From NCBI RefSeq assembly GCF_042466115.1, contig NZ_JAXHBQ010000001.1, forward strand, positions 2,418,001 through 2,482,000: DNA of 64,000 bases. Reading direction: 5' to 3'. The notes under the pieces were generated by a model. It did not search any database. It saw only the letters and a program-made list of their open reading frames with translations, and had not been told where the DNA came from. Shown here in pieces: positions 63,306 through 64,000 of this stretch. Source of the DNA: SW4 sp042466115 (lineage in GTDB: Bacteria > Pseudomonadota > Alphaproteobacteria > Rhodobacterales > Rhodobacteraceae). The translations under genes and the position numbers were made by a program. Within the stretch, counting starts at the first letter, position 1. Each line of letters starts with the position of its first letter.

Positions 63306-64000
63306 CGCGCGGTGCGGATCAGTGACCCGGCGCCGTGGTCGGTAAACAGTTCCAGAAGGCATGCATTCGGCGCACGTCCGTCCAGAATGACCACGGCGCG
63401 CACGCCACCCGCAATCGCGTCAAGTGCGGTGCGCGTTTTCGGGATCATCCCGCCCGCGATCGTGCCATCGGCTGTCATCGCGGCAATCTGGTCGGGCGTC
63501 ATTTCGGTGACGACATTGCCGTCCTTGTCCTTCACGCCGCTGACATCCGTCAGCAACAACAAGCGATCAGCCGTTAGCGCAGCAGCAATCGCGCCCGCCG
63601 CGGTGTCGCCGTTCACATTGAGTGTTTCGCCATTGCGGCCCGCGCCAAGCGGGGCAATCACGGGGATGGTATTCGCATCAAACAACGTTCGCAGGATCGT
63701 CGGATCCACATCTGTGGGCGTGCCAACAAGGCCCAGTTCCGGCACGTCCTGTTCGCAAACCATCAGGCGCGCATCCTTGCCCGACAGGCCAACCGCGCGG
63801 CCACCCTGACGGGCGATTGCCTGCACGATCCGCTTGTTGACCTTGCCCGACAGCACCATTTCCACAACTTCAACCGTGGCGGTATCGGTCACCCGCTTGC
63901 CATCGACAAAGGCGGACTTGATCGCCAGCTTTTCCAGCATGTCGTTGATCATCGGCCCGCCACCGTGGACAATCACGGGGTTCACACCGACCTGCTGCAT
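63302..64000 (-). CDS. argB: Acetylglutamate kinase (5' end outside window)
   Basis: 233 residues visible, without the N-terminus, which lies beyond base 64000. ArgB phosphorylates N-acetylglutamate in arginine synthesis. NPVIVHGGGPMINDMLEKLAI (segment PVIVHGGGPMINDMLEKL), GVDPTIL-type and LNVNGDTAAGAIAAALTADRLLLLTDVSG (segment LTADRLLLLTDVSGV) are typical. First visible gene of argB - ferredoxin-like - sixA. Confidence 0.95.
   Translation of the reverse strand: MQQVGVNPVIVHGGGPMINDMLEKLAIKSAFVDGKRVTDTATVEVVEMVLSGKVNKRIVQAIARQGGRAVGLSGKDARLMVCEQDVPELGLVGTPTDVDPTILRTLFDANTIPVIAPLGAGRNGETLNVNGDTAAGAIAAALTADRLLLLTDVSGVKDKDGNVVTEMTPDQIAAMTADGTIAGGMIPKTRTALDAIAGGVRAVVILDGRAPNACLLELFTDHGAGSLIRTAR

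Overview
The window is a 64 kb piece of a chromosome from an alphaproteobacterium of the Rhodobacterales (Roseobacter group). The evidence is the gene complement and its sequences: etfBA next to a PduO-type adenosyltransferase, an ATP12-family protein, an aapJQMP amino-acid transporter, a LuxR/LuxI pair, DUF6473-like and TIGR02466-like proteins, and promoters whose -10 hexamers do not end in T. I cannot name the genus from sequence reading alone.

Layout. 1-4.6 kb: a partial DUF6473-like gene, then a minus-strand run (SH3 protein, SDR, HIG1-like small membrane protein, cob(I)alamin adenosyltransferase, etfB, etfA). 4.7-7.8 kb: parC and a lipoprotein gene. 7.9-23.6 kb: the tuf - tRNA-Trp - secE - nusG - rplKAJL - rpoBC cluster, interrupted by two extra genes. 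23.7-26.2 kb: a small membrane protein, a glycosyltransferase and an EamA transporter. 26.2-51.6 kb: str operon (rpsL, rpsG, fusA, tuf2), then the S10, spc and alpha ribosomal-protein operons through rplQ. 51.6-62.2 kb: a 56-codon gene, luxR, luxI, rarA, crcB, a pseudouridine synthase, a HAD phosphatase, ATP12 and aapJQMP. 62.2-64 kb: minus-strand argB (partial), a ferredoxin-like gene and a SixA-like phosphatase with overlapping ends.

The usual continuous S10-spc-alpha superoperon is split into modules: rpsJ-rplCDW, rplB-rpsS-rplV-rpsC-rplP, rpmC to rpmD, rplO-secY-adk, and rpsM-rpsK-rpoA-rplQ. Foreign-looking genes sit in three gaps: an AlbA_2/ATPase gene between rplW and rplB, a five-gene block between rplP and rpmC, and one antisense secreted-protein gene between rpmD and rplO. 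Intrinsic terminators close the module before each insertion. Each following module has its own promoter with a 17 bp spacer, most with a run of C directly before the -10. Dispersed 26-nt palindromes sit just after stop codons throughout these operons, and an 80-nt two-hairpin element occurs twice.

Four single-base indels break three conserved genes (rpoB twice, fusA, aapQ). Two of these genes are essential, so base-calling or assembly errors are the likeliest explanation. No CRISPR array, insertion sequence, rRNA or prophage was seen. The most unusual candidates are the promoter and palindrome architecture of the fragmented ribosomal operons and the AlbA_2/ATPase gene placed inside them.
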